A stretch of 39,059 nt of DNA from Corynebacterium sp. (lineage in GTDB: Bacteria > Actinomycetota > Actinomycetes > Mycobacteriales > Mycobacteriaceae), in the NCBI RefSeq assembly GCF_022712195.1, contig NZ_JALAGY010000069.1, positions 1 to 39,059 of the forward strand. Direction: 5' to 3'. The notes beneath the pieces were generated by a model. That model saw only the letters and a list, made by a program, of their open reading frames with translations. It was not told the origin of the DNA and did no database searches. A program made the position numbers and the translations under genes. How positions within the stretch are numbered: the first letter of the stretch is position 1; every line of letters starts with the position of its first letter. Below, piece by piece: positions 1 through 8,685 of the stretch.

Positions 1-78
1 CCCCAGGGGTAGACGGGTCCCACCCGGAAGCTCCCGGCGGAAGCGACCCCGGGGTTACGATGCTCTCGACCCGCGATC

Positions 79-97
79 TTCGGTGAGCCTAACCACA
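79..97. promoter_or_regulatory. DtxR-like iron-repressor box upstream of efeUOB
   Basis: The 19-mer TTCGGTGAGCCTAACCACA matches the classical DtxR/IdeR operator (TTAGGTTAGCCTAACCTAA) at 15 of 19 positions, including the whole central GCCTAACC half. It lies about 60 nt before the preferred efeU start and directly upstream of an iron-uptake operon, where iron-dependent repression by DtxR would be expected. The site overlaps an alternative GTG start at 83, which argues against that start. No convincing -35/-10 pair was identified around it. Confidence 0.7.
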
Positions 98-157
98 AGT
101 CCGGCACCGTCGTCCGCCGTCACCGTCCCCCTCCGACACTCCCAGAAAGCTGCGTCA

Positions 158-997
158 ATGTTCTACACAAACGCACTCATCGGTCTGCGCGAAGGACTGG
201 AGGCCACCATGGTGGTCATCATCCTCGCCGCCTACCTCAACAAGACCGGGCAACGCCGCTCCTACCCGTGGCTGTGGGCGGGGATCAGCGCCGCCCTGCT
301 CTTCACGGTCGGGACCTTCCTCGTCATCAACTTCGGCTCCAGGACCCTGACCACGGTGGGGCAGGAGATCATCGGCGGCGTCGCCTCCCTGGTCACCGTC
401 GCCCTCGTGGTGTGGATCCTGATCTGGATGAAGGGAGCGGGCGGGGACATGACGGCGGAACTCGAGGGCAGGCTGGGCACTGCCGTGGCCGTCGGCCCAC
501 TGGCGGTCGCCACCGTGGCCTTCGTCGCCGTCGCCCGGGAAGGTGTCGAGACCGCCCTGCTGGTGTTCGAGTCCTTCACCCGGGCCTTCGGGGTCCCCTT
601 CGCCGGACTGGTGACGGGGGTCGGGGTGTCCGTCGTCCTCGGGCTGCTGATGTACCGCGGTGTCCTGCGCATCAACCTCCGGATCTTCTTCCAGGTGACC
701 GGCGCCCTGCTGATCGTCGTCGCCGCCGGGATCCTGCGGTACGGCATCACCGACCTGCAGGAGGCCAACGTCCTGCCCGGCCTGTCCTCCCACGCCTTCG
801 ACATCTCGGCCGCCCTGACCCCCGGAACCTGGTACGCGACGCTGCTCGAGGGCATGTTCAACATCGTCCCCCAGCCGACGGTCCTGGCCTTCGCCGGCTG
901 GCTGGTTTTCCTCCTCGTCGCACTGCCCGCCTACTTCCGGCCCGTCCGCCGACGGGCCACCCACCACTCCCCCGCACAGAAAGTCTCGATCCCATGA
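158..997 (+). CDS. efeU: EfeU, FTR1-family iron permease
   Basis: Inner-membrane permease of the EfeUOB ferrous/ferric iron uptake system. The protein is about 279 aa from ATG 158, with about seven hydrophobic segments. It carries both FTR1 iron-translocation motifs, REGLE at residues 11–15 and REGVE at about 127–131. ATG 158 is preferred because it places the first REGLE in the first membrane helix, as in the family. The upstream GTG at 83 would add a polar, Ser/Pro-rich tail and lies inside a DtxR-like operator. The stop overlaps the efeO start (ATGA), so the three genes are translationally coupled. Expression is probably repressed by iron-loaded DtxR. Family assignment is firm; the start is an inference. 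Confidence 0.9.
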   Translation: MFYTNALIGLREGLEATMVVIILAAYLNKTGQRRSYPWLWAGISAALLFTVGTFLVINFGSRTLTTVGQEIIGGVASLVTVALVVWILIWMKGAGGDMTAELEGRLGTAVAVGPLAVATVAFVAVAREGVETALLVFESFTRAFGVPFAGLVTGVGVSVVLGLLMYRGVLRINLRIFFQVTGALLIVVAAGILRYGITDLQEANVLPGLSSHAFDISAALTPGTWYATLLEGMFNIVPQPTVLAFAGWLVFLLVALPAYFRPVRRRATHHSPAQKVSIP

Positions 998-2139
998 CCG
1001 TCTCCCGCACCACACGCGCGACCCTGGCCGCACCCCTCCTCCTCGCCCTGCCGCTGACGGTGACGGCCTGTGCGGACAAGGACGACGCCGCCGCCGCATA
1101 CACGGTCACCGCCACCGACGAGAGTTGCGACGTCGACTCCTACGACGGCTCGACGGGGAACAACAGCTTCGACATCTCCAACAACGGCTCCAAGACCACG
1201 GAGTTCTACGTGTACACCGACGGCGGCCGGGTCCTCGGGGAAGTGGAGAACATCGGCCCGGGGGCCGCCCGCACCCTGCACGTGGAGTTCCCGGAATCCG
1301 GCACCTACCGGGTCACGTGCAAGCCCGGCATGGTCGGCGAAGGGGTCTCCCACGACTTCACGGTCTCCGGCGACGCCGTCTCAGTCGCCGAGGGCGACGA
1401 CCAGCTCGCCGCCGCGGTCGACGGCTACCTGCGTTACGTGCGCTCCCAGACCACCGCGTTGCAGGAGGCCGTGGCCACCTTCGCCGACGCGGTCGACGAC
1501 GGCGACGTCGAGGAGGCGAAGAACCTCTTCGCCCGGACCCGCACGTACTACGAGCGCATCGAACCCATCGCCGAGTCCTTCCCCGACGACCTCGACCCGC
1601 GCCTCGACCTGCGGGAGGCCGACCTGGAGGACGGCCAGGAGTGGACCGGCTTCCACGCCGTCGAGAAGCAGCTCTGGGTCGACGGTGAGATCACCGACCG
1701 GACCCGGGCCGACGCCGAGCGGCTCGTCAGCGACATCGCCGAACTCGTCGACGGTGTCGCCGCCTCCGACTTCTCCGTGCAGCCGGTGCAGATCGCCACC
1801 GGCGCGCAAGGACTGCTCGACGAGATCTCCACCTCGAAGATCACCGGCGAGGAGGACATCTTCTCCCACACCGACCTCTGGGACTTCCAGGCGAACCTCG
1901 AGGGATCACGTGCCGCGGTCGCCTCACTGGAGGAGGTGCTCGACGACCGGGACGCCGACCTGCTCCGAGAGATCAACACCAGCTTCGACGACGTGGAGAA
2001 ACAGCTCGACGCCTTCCGCGAGGGTGACGGTTTCGTCTCCTACGACACCGTCCCCGACTCCGACCGCAAGGCCCTGGCCGGCGGCATCGACAGGCTGACC
2101 GAGAACGTCTCGAAGGTCGCCGGGGTCATCGCACAGTGA
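994..2139 (+). CDS. efeO: EfeO, iron-binding cupredoxin/M75 lipoprotein
   Basis: Extracytoplasmic iron-binding partner of EfeU, 381 aa. It has a signal peptide with a lipobox-like VTAC (Cys at residue 26), so it is probably a lipoprotein. An N-terminal cupredoxin-like beta domain spans about residues 35–125. A helical imelysin/peptidase M75 domain follows, bearing the HAVE (HxxE) motif at about 221–224, a metal-binding signature of EfeO. It starts at ATG 994, overlapping the efeU stop by 4 bp, and ends overlapping the GTG of efeB (GTGA). In the known system EfeO captures iron delivered or oxidised by EfeB and passes it to EfeU. Confidence 0.9.
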   Translation: MTVSRTTRATLAAPLLLALPLTVTACADKDDAAAAYTVTATDESCDVDSYDGSTGNNSFDISNNGSKTTEFYVYTDGGRVLGEVENIGPGAARTLHVEFPESGTYRVTCKPGMVGEGVSHDFTVSGDAVSVAEGDDQLAAAVDGYLRYVRSQTTALQEAVATFADAVDDGDVEEAKNLFARTRTYYERIEPIAESFPDDLDPRLDLREADLEDGQEWTGFHAVEKQLWVDGEITDRTRADAERLVSDIAELVDGVAASDFSVQPVQIATGAQGLLDEISTSKITGEEDIFSHTDLWDFQANLEGSRAAVASLEEVLDDRDADLLREINTSFDDVEKQLDAFREGDGFVSYDTVPDSDRKALAGGIDRLTENVSKVAGVIAQ

Positions 2140-3455
2140 CGGGGAACAACAACACGCCCGGCCCCGGTGTCTCCCGCCGTCGCTTCCTCGCCGGCCTCGG
2201 CGTGGGCGGACTCGGGGTGGCGGCGGCAGGTGCGGGCGGCACCGCCGCGGTCGCCGGCCTGACCCTCGCGTCCTGCGCGTCGTCCGACGGGGCCGACGGG
2301 GCCGACCGGACGGTGCCCTTCCGCGCCGACCACCAGGCCGGCATCACCACCGCCCAGCAGGATCACCTGCACATCGTCGCCTTCGACGTCATCACCTCCG
2401 ACCGCGGGGAACTGCGCCGACTGCTCACCGACTGGACGCAGATGGCCGAGCGGATGACCCGCGGTCTCGAGGCCACCGACGGCGGAGCACTGAGCGGCAC
2501 CTCCGAATCCACCGCCGCCGACGACCCCTCGGGACTCACCGTCCCCTCCGACACCGGCGAGGCCGTCGGCCTGGACGCGGCGAACCTCACCGTCACCGTC
2601 GGATTCGGCCCGTCACTGTTCGACGGCCGGTTCGGTCTCGCGGGACGACGCCCGGACGAACTCCAACCCCTGCCGAAGTTCCCCGGTGACCAGCTCGTCG
2701 ACGACCTGTGCGACGGGGACGTCGTGGTCCAGGCGTGCGCCGACGACCCCCAGGTCGCCGTCCACGCCGTACGCAACCTCACCCGCGCAGGATCAGGCGT
2801 CGTCGAGGTGCGGTGGTCGCAGCTGGGGTACGGGCGCGCGTCGAAGACCACCGTTGACGAGGAGACCCCGCGCAACCTCTTCGGCTTCAAGGACGGCACC
2901 CGCAACATCCTCGCCGGGGAGACCGACGACCTGGACCGGCACGTCTGGTGCTCCGGGGACAGCGGCTGGATGGCCGGAGGGTCCTACATGTGCGTGCGGC
3001 GCATCCGGATGCTCCTAGAGGTCTGGGACCGCCAGATCCTCGACGACCAGCAGCACACCTTCGCCCGGTACAAGGGGTCGGGCGCACCCCTGGGCACCGA
3101 CGACGAATTCGCCGACGTGCCCTTCGACCTGTACCTGGGCACCGGCGGGCCGGCGATCCCCCACGACTCCCACGTCTACCTGGCGCACCCCGACAACAAC
3201 GACGGGGCGCGCATGCTCCGCCGCGCCTACAACTTCATCGAGGGATCGGACTCCTTCGGGCACCTGTCCGCCGGGCTGTTCTTCATCGCCTACGTCGCCA
3301 CACCGTCCGTGGACTTCGTCCCGGTCCAGATGGCGCTCTCCCACAACGACAAGATGAACGAGTACGTCCGCTACGAGTCGAAGGCGATCTTCGCCTGCCC
3401 TCCAGGGCTCGGCGACGGGACCACCGACTGGGGCACGGCCCTGTTCGGCAGCTAG
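2136..3455 (+). CDS. efeB: EfeB, Tat-exported Dyp-type haem peroxidase
   Basis: Deferrochelatase/peroxidase of the EfeUOB system, 439 aa, which fits the family. The N-terminus has a twin-arginine signal (SRRRFLAG, residues 13–20) followed by a Gly/Ala-rich hydrophobic stretch, so the folded haem protein should be exported by Tat. The Dyp signature GFKDGTRN (GxxDG) lies near residues 249–256, and the C-terminal half has the expected conserved RRAYNF and FIAY segments. GTG at 2136 overlaps the efeO stop (GTGA) and places the Tat motif correctly. It is the last gene of the operon; the next gene has its own -10 box. Confidence 0.92.
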   Translation: MTGNNNTPGPGVSRRRFLAGLGVGGLGVAAAGAGGTAAVAGLTLASCASSDGADGADRTVPFRADHQAGITTAQQDHLHIVAFDVITSDRGELRRLLTDWTQMAERMTRGLEATDGGALSGTSESTAADDPSGLTVPSDTGEAVGLDAANLTVTVGFGPSLFDGRFGLAGRRPDELQPLPKFPGDQLVDDLCDGDVVVQACADDPQVAVHAVRNLTRAGSGVVEVRWSQLGYGRASKTTVDEETPRNLFGFKDGTRNILAGETDDLDRHVWCSGDSGWMAGGSYMCVRRIRMLLEVWDRQILDDQQHTFARYKGSGAPLGTDDEFADVPFDLYLGTGGPAIPHDSHVYLAHPDNNDGARMLRRAYNFIEGSDSFGHLSAGLFFIAYVATPSVDFVPVQMALSHNDKMNEYVRYESKAIFACPPGLGDGTTDWGTALFGS

Positions 3456-3487
3456 GAGGCGCGGGGACGTGCCACCGGGCCACCCGG

Positions 3488-3493
3488 TAAATT
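3488..3493 (+). promoter_or_regulatory. -10 box (TAAATT) of flavin reductase gene
   Basis: TAAATT fits the TANNNT actinobacterial -10 pattern and lies 7 nt before ATG 3501. That spacing implies a leaderless transcript and decides in favour of ATG 3501 over the TTG at 3492. Confidence 0.5.
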
Positions 3494-3500
3494 GGTGGCC

Positions 3501-4049
3501 ATGTCCCCAGATGACCCCGACTCCGTGGCCGCACGATTCCGCACCGCGTTCCGCCGCCACCCCACCGGCGTCGCGTTGATCACCGCCCACGTCTCCGGAC
3601 AGGACGTCGGGCTCACGGTGTCGAGCCTGGCGTCACTGTCCGTCGAACCGCCTGCCGTGTCCTTCTCCCTGTCCAAGGCCGGGGGAAGCGCCGGGGCGAT
3701 CCTGGAGGCCGATTCCTACCTGATCCACTTCCTCAGCGAGGACCAGGCGGGCATCGCCTACGAGTTCTCCCGCTATGAAGGCCGCCGGTTCACCCCCGAC
3801 CAGCAGTGGTCCCGGGCCCCCGGTGGCGAACCGTTGCTGTCGGACGCCCTGGCGGTGATGCGGGCCCACACCGTGGACTCGCTCCGGGTCGGCGAGGCCA
3901 CCCTCGTCGCCGCCGAGGTCAGCGACGTCACCCGCGGTGCGGACGGCCAGGGCGAGGCCGCGGCCTGCGCCGACGTGGCGGCACCGTCCCCCCTGATGTT
4001 CCGCAGCCACCAGTTCTACCGCTTCCCCACCGGTCAGCCACCGCTCTGA
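3501..4049 (+). CDS. Flavin reductase-like FMN-binding split-barrel protein
   Basis: Member of the flavin reductase domain family (HpaC/NtaB type), 182 aa, about the usual size. Typical family features are RRHPTGVALIT near the N-terminus, the LTVSSLASLSVEPPAVSFSLSK flavin-binding region broken across residues about 35–57, and a C-terminal HQFYRF strand. Such proteins reduce FMN/FAD with NAD(P)H for partner monooxygenases or act as FMN-binding oxidoreductases. No partner oxygenase lies nearby, so its substrate is open. ATG 3501 follows a -10 box by 7 nt. It is separated from efeB by 45 bp and ends five bases from the convergent transpeptidase gene. Confidence 0.8.
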   Translation: MSPDDPDSVAARFRTAFRRHPTGVALITAHVSGQDVGLTVSSLASLSVEPPAVSFSLSKAGGSAGAILEADSYLIHFLSEDQAGIAYEFSRYEGRRFTPDQQWSRAPGGEPLLSDALAVMRAHTVDSLRVGEATLVAAEVSDVTRGADGQGEAAACADVAAPSPLMFRSHQFYRFPTGQPPL

Positions 4050-4054
4050 CGGTA

Positions 4055-5248
4055 CTAGCCGTCGGCGTTGCCGGCCTTCCAGGTGGACCAGGGGATGTTC
4101 CAGTCGCCGAGGCCGTCGTAGCCCTCGAGCTGACCGCCACCGGTGCCCTTGACCTCGGTGATGTCGCCACGCTTGAGGTTCTCGTAGACCCACTGCGCGT
4201 CCTCCACCGACAGGTTCAGGCAGCCGTGTGAGGTGTTGGTGTTGCCCTGCGCCCACACCGACCACGGGGCGGCGTGGAAGTAGATGCCCGAGTAGGACAT
4301 CTGCGTCGCGTACTGGACGTCGGTGACGTAGCCGCCGGCGTCGAGCGCGAGACCGAAGGTCTGCGAGTCCATCGTCAGCGCCTCGAACTGGTCACCGATC
4401 TGGTAGATGCCCTCGGGGGTCTCGTGCCCCGGCATGCCCATCGACGTCGGCATCGTCTTGACGACCTCGCCGTTGCGGGTCACCGTCACCGTCTTCGTCG
4501 CGTTGTCCGCCACGGCGCGCACGTCGTCGCCGATGGTGAAGGTGGCGGAGCGGTCCGTCTGCCCGTACATGCCGCCGAGGTCCTTGCCCACCAGGTCGGC
4601 GTCCACGGTCACCTCCGTGCCGGGCTTCCAGTACTCCTCCGGGCGCCAGCGCACCTCATTGGAGGTGATCCAGTAGAACGCACCCTCGACCTTCGGCTCG
4701 GTGGTCACCGTGATGGCGTCCTCCACCGCCTTACGGTCCGTCGGCGCCTCGTCGAAACGCAGCGCCACCGACTGGCCGACACCGACGACCGCGCCGTCCA
4801 GCGGGGCCAGCGACGCATCGGTCAGCAACGCCGGACTGAAGGTGGTGAAGGAGGTGGACAGCGTCTCGTCGCCGCCCTTCGCCTCCAGGGAGTAGGTGGT
4901 GGAGTAGTCCAGCTTGCCGTCGGAGTTCCACTCGGTCTTGTCCTCGTTGAAGGACCCCTCAACCTCGTTACCCATCCCGTCGGTGAGCGTGACCGAGTCG
5001 ATCCCCTCGTCGTCCAGGACGGTGACGGGTTCGTCGACCTTGACGTCGGTGTCCCCGTCGTCGACGTTGGCGGTCAGCTCAACGGAGTCCTCCCCGTCCC
5101 CGGACTTCCCCTCGTCCGCCACCTGTTCGGTGTCCGTGTCACCGTTATCGTCGATGGTGCAGGCGGCGGTGGCCAGCAGAGCAGTGGCGGCCGACGCGGC
5201 CGCGATGGAACGCAGAACCCGGCCCGTACGGCCGAATCGGAAGTGCAT
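4055..5248 (-). CDS. L,D-transpeptidase lipoprotein (YkuD domain, LdtMt2-like)
   Basis: Cell-wall enzyme that forms 3-3 peptidoglycan cross-links between meso-DAP residues. It is 397 aa from ATG 5248, which follows a good GGAAAGAG ribosome site. A signal peptide ends in a lipobox-like ATAAC (Cys30), then an acidic Asp/Glu/Gly-rich linker, one or two Ig-like domains (about residues 60–240), and the YkuD catalytic domain. The catalytic signature is complete: His at about 325 and SHGCLN with catalytic Cys at about 343. A Trp-rich C-terminal tail resembles the LdtMt2 C-terminal subdomain. In-frame sequence upstream to 5593 is non-coding leader reading into the tRNA-Lys region. Confidence 0.9.
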   Translation of the reverse strand: MHFRFGRTGRVLRSIAAASAATALLATAACTIDDNGDTDTEQVADEGKSGDGEDSVELTANVDDGDTDVKVDEPVTVLDDEGIDSVTLTDGMGNEVEGSFNEDKTEWNSDGKLDYSTTYSLEAKGGDETLSTSFTTFSPALLTDASLAPLDGAVVGVGQSVALRFDEAPTDRKAVEDAITVTTEPKVEGAFYWITSNEVRWRPEEYWKPGTEVTVDADLVGKDLGGMYGQTDRSATFTIGDDVRAVADNATKTVTVTRNGEVVKTMPTSMGMPGHETPEGIYQIGDQFEALTMDSQTFGLALDAGGYVTDVQYATQMSYSGIYFHAAPWSVWAQGNTNTSHGCLNLSVEDAQWVYENLKRGDITEVKGTGGGQLEGYDGLGDWNIPWSTWKAGNADG

Positions 5249-5512
5249 GGTGTCTACAGTCTCTTTCCGCCCCGGGTCAGGAGCACCCGAGGCGATGAAG
5301 TGTTGTGGTGAAGTCAGGTCGACGGTAGTGACGCAGCAGTCCCACTGCGCCCGGCAAGGTGAGGGTCGGGCCCCGTCTCGCCGACCATCATACGTCTGCG
5401 CTGCCCGCCAAAAGTAACGGAAATCGCCCCGCCGGACAGATTGTGTCCGAATCGTTACCCACCGGGGCTCCCCGGAGACGATCGGAAGCAATCCCACAGA
5501 CGACCTGCGGAT
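5249..5512. other. Intergenic region between ldt and tRNA-Lys promoter
   Basis: No gene is supported here. It holds the 5' leader and presumably the promoter of the minus-strand transpeptidase gene. I could not choose a single convincing -10 box. The middle (about 5390–5470) is slightly more AT-rich than its surroundings. Confidence 0.5.
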
Positions 5513-5541
5513 TTGCCAGGGATTCGGCGCGGGGCTATAGT
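5513..5541 (+). promoter_or_regulatory. tRNA-Lys promoter (TTGCCA–17 nt–TATAGT)
   Basis: A -35 TTGCCA (5513–5518) and a -10 TATAGT (5536–5541) are separated by 17 nt, close to the sigma-70/SigA consensus. They lie about 45 nt upstream of the tRNA-Lys 5' end, as expected for a strong stable-RNA promoter. Confidence 0.75.
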
Positions 5542-5586
5542 TTCTCTCGTTGCCGAGGACGGGACATCCGCTCCACGAGACACCAT

Positions 5587-5659
<73 letters not shown>

Positions 5660-5666
5660 CAATTTC

Positions 5667-5714
5667 ACCCCCGGATGGGTGACCGGCCCCGGCCGAGTCA
5701 CCGTCCGGGGGTTT
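5667..5714 (+). terminator. Intrinsic terminator after tRNA-Lys
   Basis: An ACCCCCGGA arm pairs with TCCGGGGGT, and GTGAC pairs with GTCAC inside it. A GC-rich internal helix completes the hairpin, which is followed by a short GTTTCGT tract. It lies directly after the tRNA and before the MFS promoter. Confidence 0.75.
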
Positions 5715-5751
5715 CGTCATTCTAGCCGACGGCCCCCGGAAGAGCAGGCGA

Positions 5752-5757
5752 TATGAT
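5752..5757 (+). promoter_or_regulatory. -10 box (TATGAT) of MFS gene, leaderless
   Basis: TATGAT is one base off TATAAT and lies 6 nt before ATG 5764. No Shine-Dalgarno lies between them, consistent with a leaderless mRNA. Confidence 0.55.
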
Positions 5758-5763
5758 GACCTG

Positions 5764-6993
5764 ATGCCCCGTCCCCGCTCCCGTAGTCGCCGCACCCCGC
5801 TCCCGTTCGAGGTGTGGGCGCTGGTCGCCGGCGCATTCGCCGTCGCACTCGGCTACGGCGTGGTTGCACCGGCGATCCCCCAGTACGCACACGCGTTCGG
5901 CGTCTCGAACGCCGCGGCGTCAGGGATCGTCAGCGCCTTCGCCCTGATGCGCCTCGTCGGCGCACCGCTGGCGGGCCGCATCCTGGTCCGGCTCGGCGAA
6001 CGGCGGACCTACACCCTCGGCATCCTCGTCGTCGCGGCGTCGACCGGGGCCTGTGCCCTGGCCGCGAACTACACGCAGCTGCTGGTCCTGCGCGGGCTGG
6101 GCGGCCTCGGGTCGATCATGTTCACCGTCGCCGCCACCGCCCTGCTGATCAAGGTCAGCCCGGTGGACGCCCGCGGCCGTGTCTCGAGCGTCAACGCCGC
6201 CGGCTTCCTGCTGGGCAACCTGTTGGGGCCGGTGTTCGGTGCCCTGGTCGCCGGGTTCGGTCTCCGGGCCCCGTTCATCTTCTACTTCATCATGCTGGTC
6301 ATCGCCGCGACGGTGGTGTGGTTCGCCCTTCGCCGCTCTCCCCTGGCCGGCGCGGGGGCGGACGGCAGCCCCCGCGAACCGCTCCCCCTGGCGGAGTCCC
6401 TCGGCATCCCCCAGTACCGGGTGCTGCTGGGCTCGGTGTTCGTGTTCGGCTGGACGTCCTTCGGTGTGCGGGTGTCCGTCGTGCCGTTGTTCGTCGCCGC
6501 CGCCTTCAACGGTGACGCCGCCGTCGCGGCGTGGGCGCTGGCCGCCTACGCCGCCGGCAACGCCGTCCTGATCCTCCCGTCCGGGAAGTGGAGTGACACG
6601 CTCGGCCGCCGACCGATGCTGGTGCTGGGGTTGCTGGTGACCGCCGTCGGTTACGTGGTGTTCCCCCTGGCACCGACGATCGTGGTGGCGTGTGCGGCGA
6701 TGTTCGTCGCCGGTGCGGGTTCCGCGCTGGTGAACCCGGCGCAGCAGGCGGTGCTCGCTGACGTCGTCGGCACCCGGCGCGGTGGTTCCACCGTGGCCGG
6801 ATACTCGATGCTGCAGGATCTCGGAGGCGTGCTCGGTCCGCTGGCCGCCGGGGTCCTGGTGGACGTCGCCGGTTTCGGCTGGGCCTTCGGTGTCAGCGGT
6901 GTCCTGCTGGTCCTCGCCGCCGTCGGGTGGGCGTCGGTCCGTGACTCCCGGACGCTGCAGGACCTGCAGGCGCCCGGCTCAGCGCCGGGCTGA
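5764..6993 (+). CDS. MFS transporter, DHA1-like drug exporter
   Basis: Twelve-helix major facilitator of 409 aa. It begins with a basic cytoplasmic tail (PRSRSRR), then helix 1 with the exporter-type GYGVVAPAIPQYA. The loop 2–3 region has GRILVRLGERR (motif A-like), and the second half has a matching SDTLGRRPM. Helix 5 has the LLGNLLGPVFGAL pattern of proton-antiport drug exporters (motif C-like). The substrate cannot be read from sequence. A -10 box lies 6 nt before the ATG. The 3' end overlaps the convergent holin-like gene by 15 bp; a 7-bp GCCCGGC/GCCGGGC hairpin (6972–6990) spans this overlap and may help termination. Confidence 0.85.
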   Translation: MPRPRSRSRRTPLPFEVWALVAGAFAVALGYGVVAPAIPQYAHAFGVSNAAASGIVSAFALMRLVGAPLAGRILVRLGERRTYTLGILVVAASTGACALAANYTQLLVLRGLGGLGSIMFTVAATALLIKVSPVDARGRVSSVNAAGFLLGNLLGPVFGALVAGFGLRAPFIFYFIMLVIAATVVWFALRRSPLAGAGADGSPREPLPLAESLGIPQYRVLLGSVFVFGWTSFGVRVSVVPLFVAAAFNGDAAVAAWALAAYAAGNAVLILPSGKWSDTLGRRPMLVLGLLVTAVGYVVFPLAPTIVVACAAMFVAGAGSALVNPAQQAVLADVVGTRRGGSTVAGYSMLQDLGGVLGPLAAGVLVDVAGFGWAFGVSGVLLVLAAVGWASVRDSRTLQDLQAPGSAPG

Positions 6994-7395
6994 CAGCGCC
7001 CCGGTGAGCGGACCCAGGATCCAGCTGACCAGCGCCATGATGATCGCACCCCAGAAGGCCGCACCGAAGGTCGTGATGTGCAGCCCCAGGCCCACCGCCT
7101 GGGCCACGGTCTCTGCCAGCAGGAACACCCCGGCGTTGATCACCAGGGCGAAGAGCCCCAACGTGAGGATCGTCAGCGGCAGCCCCAGGAGCCGCAGGAC
7201 CGGTCGCACGGTCATGTTGAGCAGCAGGATCACCGCAGCGCAGCCGAGGAACACCCACAGCCGGTCGTTCGCCCCGTCGCCGACCAGTGGCTGCGCCGGT
7301 GCGGTGACGGAGACCCCGGTGACGAAGTAGGTCACCACCCACAACCCCACGGCGGTGCCGGCGGCGCGGACGAGGAAGTTCCAGATAAGGCCCAT
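6979..7395 (-). CDS. Phage holin family IV (YvlD-like) membrane protein
   Basis: Protein of 138 aa with four hydrophobic segments (about residues 5–27, 45–65, 70–98 and 106–130). The conserved NMTVRPVLRLLGLPLTILTLG region, here residues about 60–80, identifies the Phage_holin_4_2/YvlD family. Despite the name these are chromosomal membrane proteins of unclear role; there are no phage genes around it. ATG 7395 is preceded at 6 nt by a TAGTTT -10 box. Confidence 0.8.
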   Translation of the reverse strand: MGLIWNFLVRAAGTAVGLWVVTYFVTGVSVTAPAQPLVGDGANDRLWVFLGCAAVILLLNMTVRPVLRLLGLPLTILTLGLFALVINAGVFLLAETVAQAVGLGLHITTFGAAFWGAIIMALVSWILGPLTGALSARR

Positions 7396-7401
7396 GCCCT
7401 G

Positions 7402-7407
7402 AAACTA
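7402..7407 (-). promoter_or_regulatory. -10 box (TAGTTT) of holin-like gene, leaderless
   Basis: On the minus strand TAGTTT lies 6 nt before ATG 7395, fitting TANNNT, with no ribosome-binding site in between. Confidence 0.45.
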
Positions 7408-7425
7408 CCATCGGCGGCCCGGGGC

Positions 7426-8685
7426 TCACCGGTGCCGGCGCCTCCCCCACCAGCCGATGATCGTGGGCAGGTAGGCCCCGATGACGAGCATCGCCAGGGT
7501 GCGCATCACCTGCACCACGGTCACGACCGGTTCCGAGCCCGCCTCGTGGGCGAAGGCCAGCACCGCGTAGATGCCCCCGGGCACGGTGGCCAGGTAGGCG
7601 TCGAGCAGTGGGACGTCGCTGAAGTGCGCGATCAGCAGTGCCGCCAGGATCGCCCCGGTGATCATCGAGGCCACCGCCGACAGGATCAGGGGCAGACTGT
7701 GGCTGAACTGCCGGAGCGCGGACTTGGTGAGCGTGCCTCCCGCCTGCACGCCGATCACGGCGTAGGCGAAGACCAGCAGGAGCCCCTCGGGCTGCAGCCA
7801 CCGCTCGGGCACCCCGGCCGTCCCGGCGCCCCAGGTCAGCAGCATCGACAGCAGCAGGTACGGCACCGGCAGCTTCACCACCCGGTGTGTGACCCGCACG
7901 AGCGCCCACACCAGTGCCCAGACGACGAGTGCGCCGAGGACGCCGTGCAGCCCGGGGGTCCACCACGCCGCCGTCCCGTCGCCCGTCGACCCACCGCCGC
8001 CGGCACCGGCGCCGTCACCGCCTGCGAAGAGGTGGACGAAGGCCGGCAGTGTCAGCACCACCAGCGACAGGCGCAGGTACTGGGTGAGGACGACGAAGCG
8101 GACGTCCTCCTTCAGCTCCGCGGCGAGCACCGTCATGCCGCTGGCTCCCCCGGCCAGCGTCGCCAGCAGGGAACTCACGGCGCTGGCGGCCCCGGACCGG
8201 TACAGGAGGTACGCCGCCGCAGCGCACACCGCCAGGGTGACCACCAGTGCCAGGACGGTGGGTGCGACGTAGCCGGCCACCGTCGCGCCGTCCAGGTCCG
8301 CCAGGGGTGCGACGCAGACCATCGCGATGACCACCTGGGCAGGCTGCATCAACCTCGTCGGCGGGGTGGTCTGCCGGTCGGAGAGGATGGCGTAGGCGCC
8401 GAACGAGACCAGGAAGGCGAAGATCCAGGACGCCGGGACGCCGAGCCTGGTGCACACGGCCCCCAGGACCACGGCGCACGCACAAACCCCGGCGATCTCG
8501 ACGGCACGCCGGGTGCCGGAGATCCGCCGGGGCTGTCCGGGGTCGCGCGGGGCGGGAATCGTGATCAGGACCTCGTGATCAGGACCGGGCGTCCGCCAGC
8601 AGCCGCTGGATTTCCTTGATCTGCTTCTTCTCGTTGCGCCGGCCGGCGACGGTGAGCGCGACGACCAGGCCCACACCCGCGACAA
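7426..8685 (-). CDS. AbrB-duplication family membrane protein (putative transporter)
   Basis: Integral membrane protein of the AbrB/ammonia monooxygenase-like family (TIGR03082 type), about 380–419 aa depending on start. It has about ten hydrophobic segments in two halves, each with an AGGASGMTVLAAE- or VPGGIYAVLAFAHEAG-like conserved loop, as in this duplicated family. The function is not established; transport of a small solute is suspected. The open frame extends to a TTG at 8685, but that would overlap the DUF3618 gene by 107 bp with low-complexity Arg/Ser sequence. The conserved part begins near 8510, so the true start is probably near 8565–8580, possibly a rare codon. Product firm, start uncertain. 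Confidence 0.75.
   Translation of the reverse strand: MSRVWAWSSRSPSPAGATRRSRSRKSSGCWRTPGPDHEVLITIPAPRDPGQPRRISGTRRAVEIAGVCACAVVLGAVCTRLGVPASWIFAFLVSFGAYAILSDRQTTPPTRLMQPAQVVIAMVCVAPLADLDGATVAGYVAPTVLALVVTLAVCAAAAYLLYRSGAASAVSSLLATLAGGASGMTVLAAELKEDVRFVVLTQYLRLSLVVLTLPAFVHLFAGGDGAGAGGGGSTGDGTAAWWTPGLHGVLGALVVWALVWALVRVTHRVVKLPVPYLLLSMLLTWGAGTAGVPERWLQPEGLLLVFAYAVIGVQAGGTLTKSALRQFSHSLPLILSAVASMITGAILAALLIAHFSDVPLLDAYLATVPGGIYAVLAFAHEAGSEPVVTVVQVMRTLAMLVIGAYLPTIIGWWGRRRHR

Noticed and set aside
83..157. GTG start for efeU
   Set aside because: It lies within the DtxR-like operator and adds a polar tail before the first FTR1 helix.
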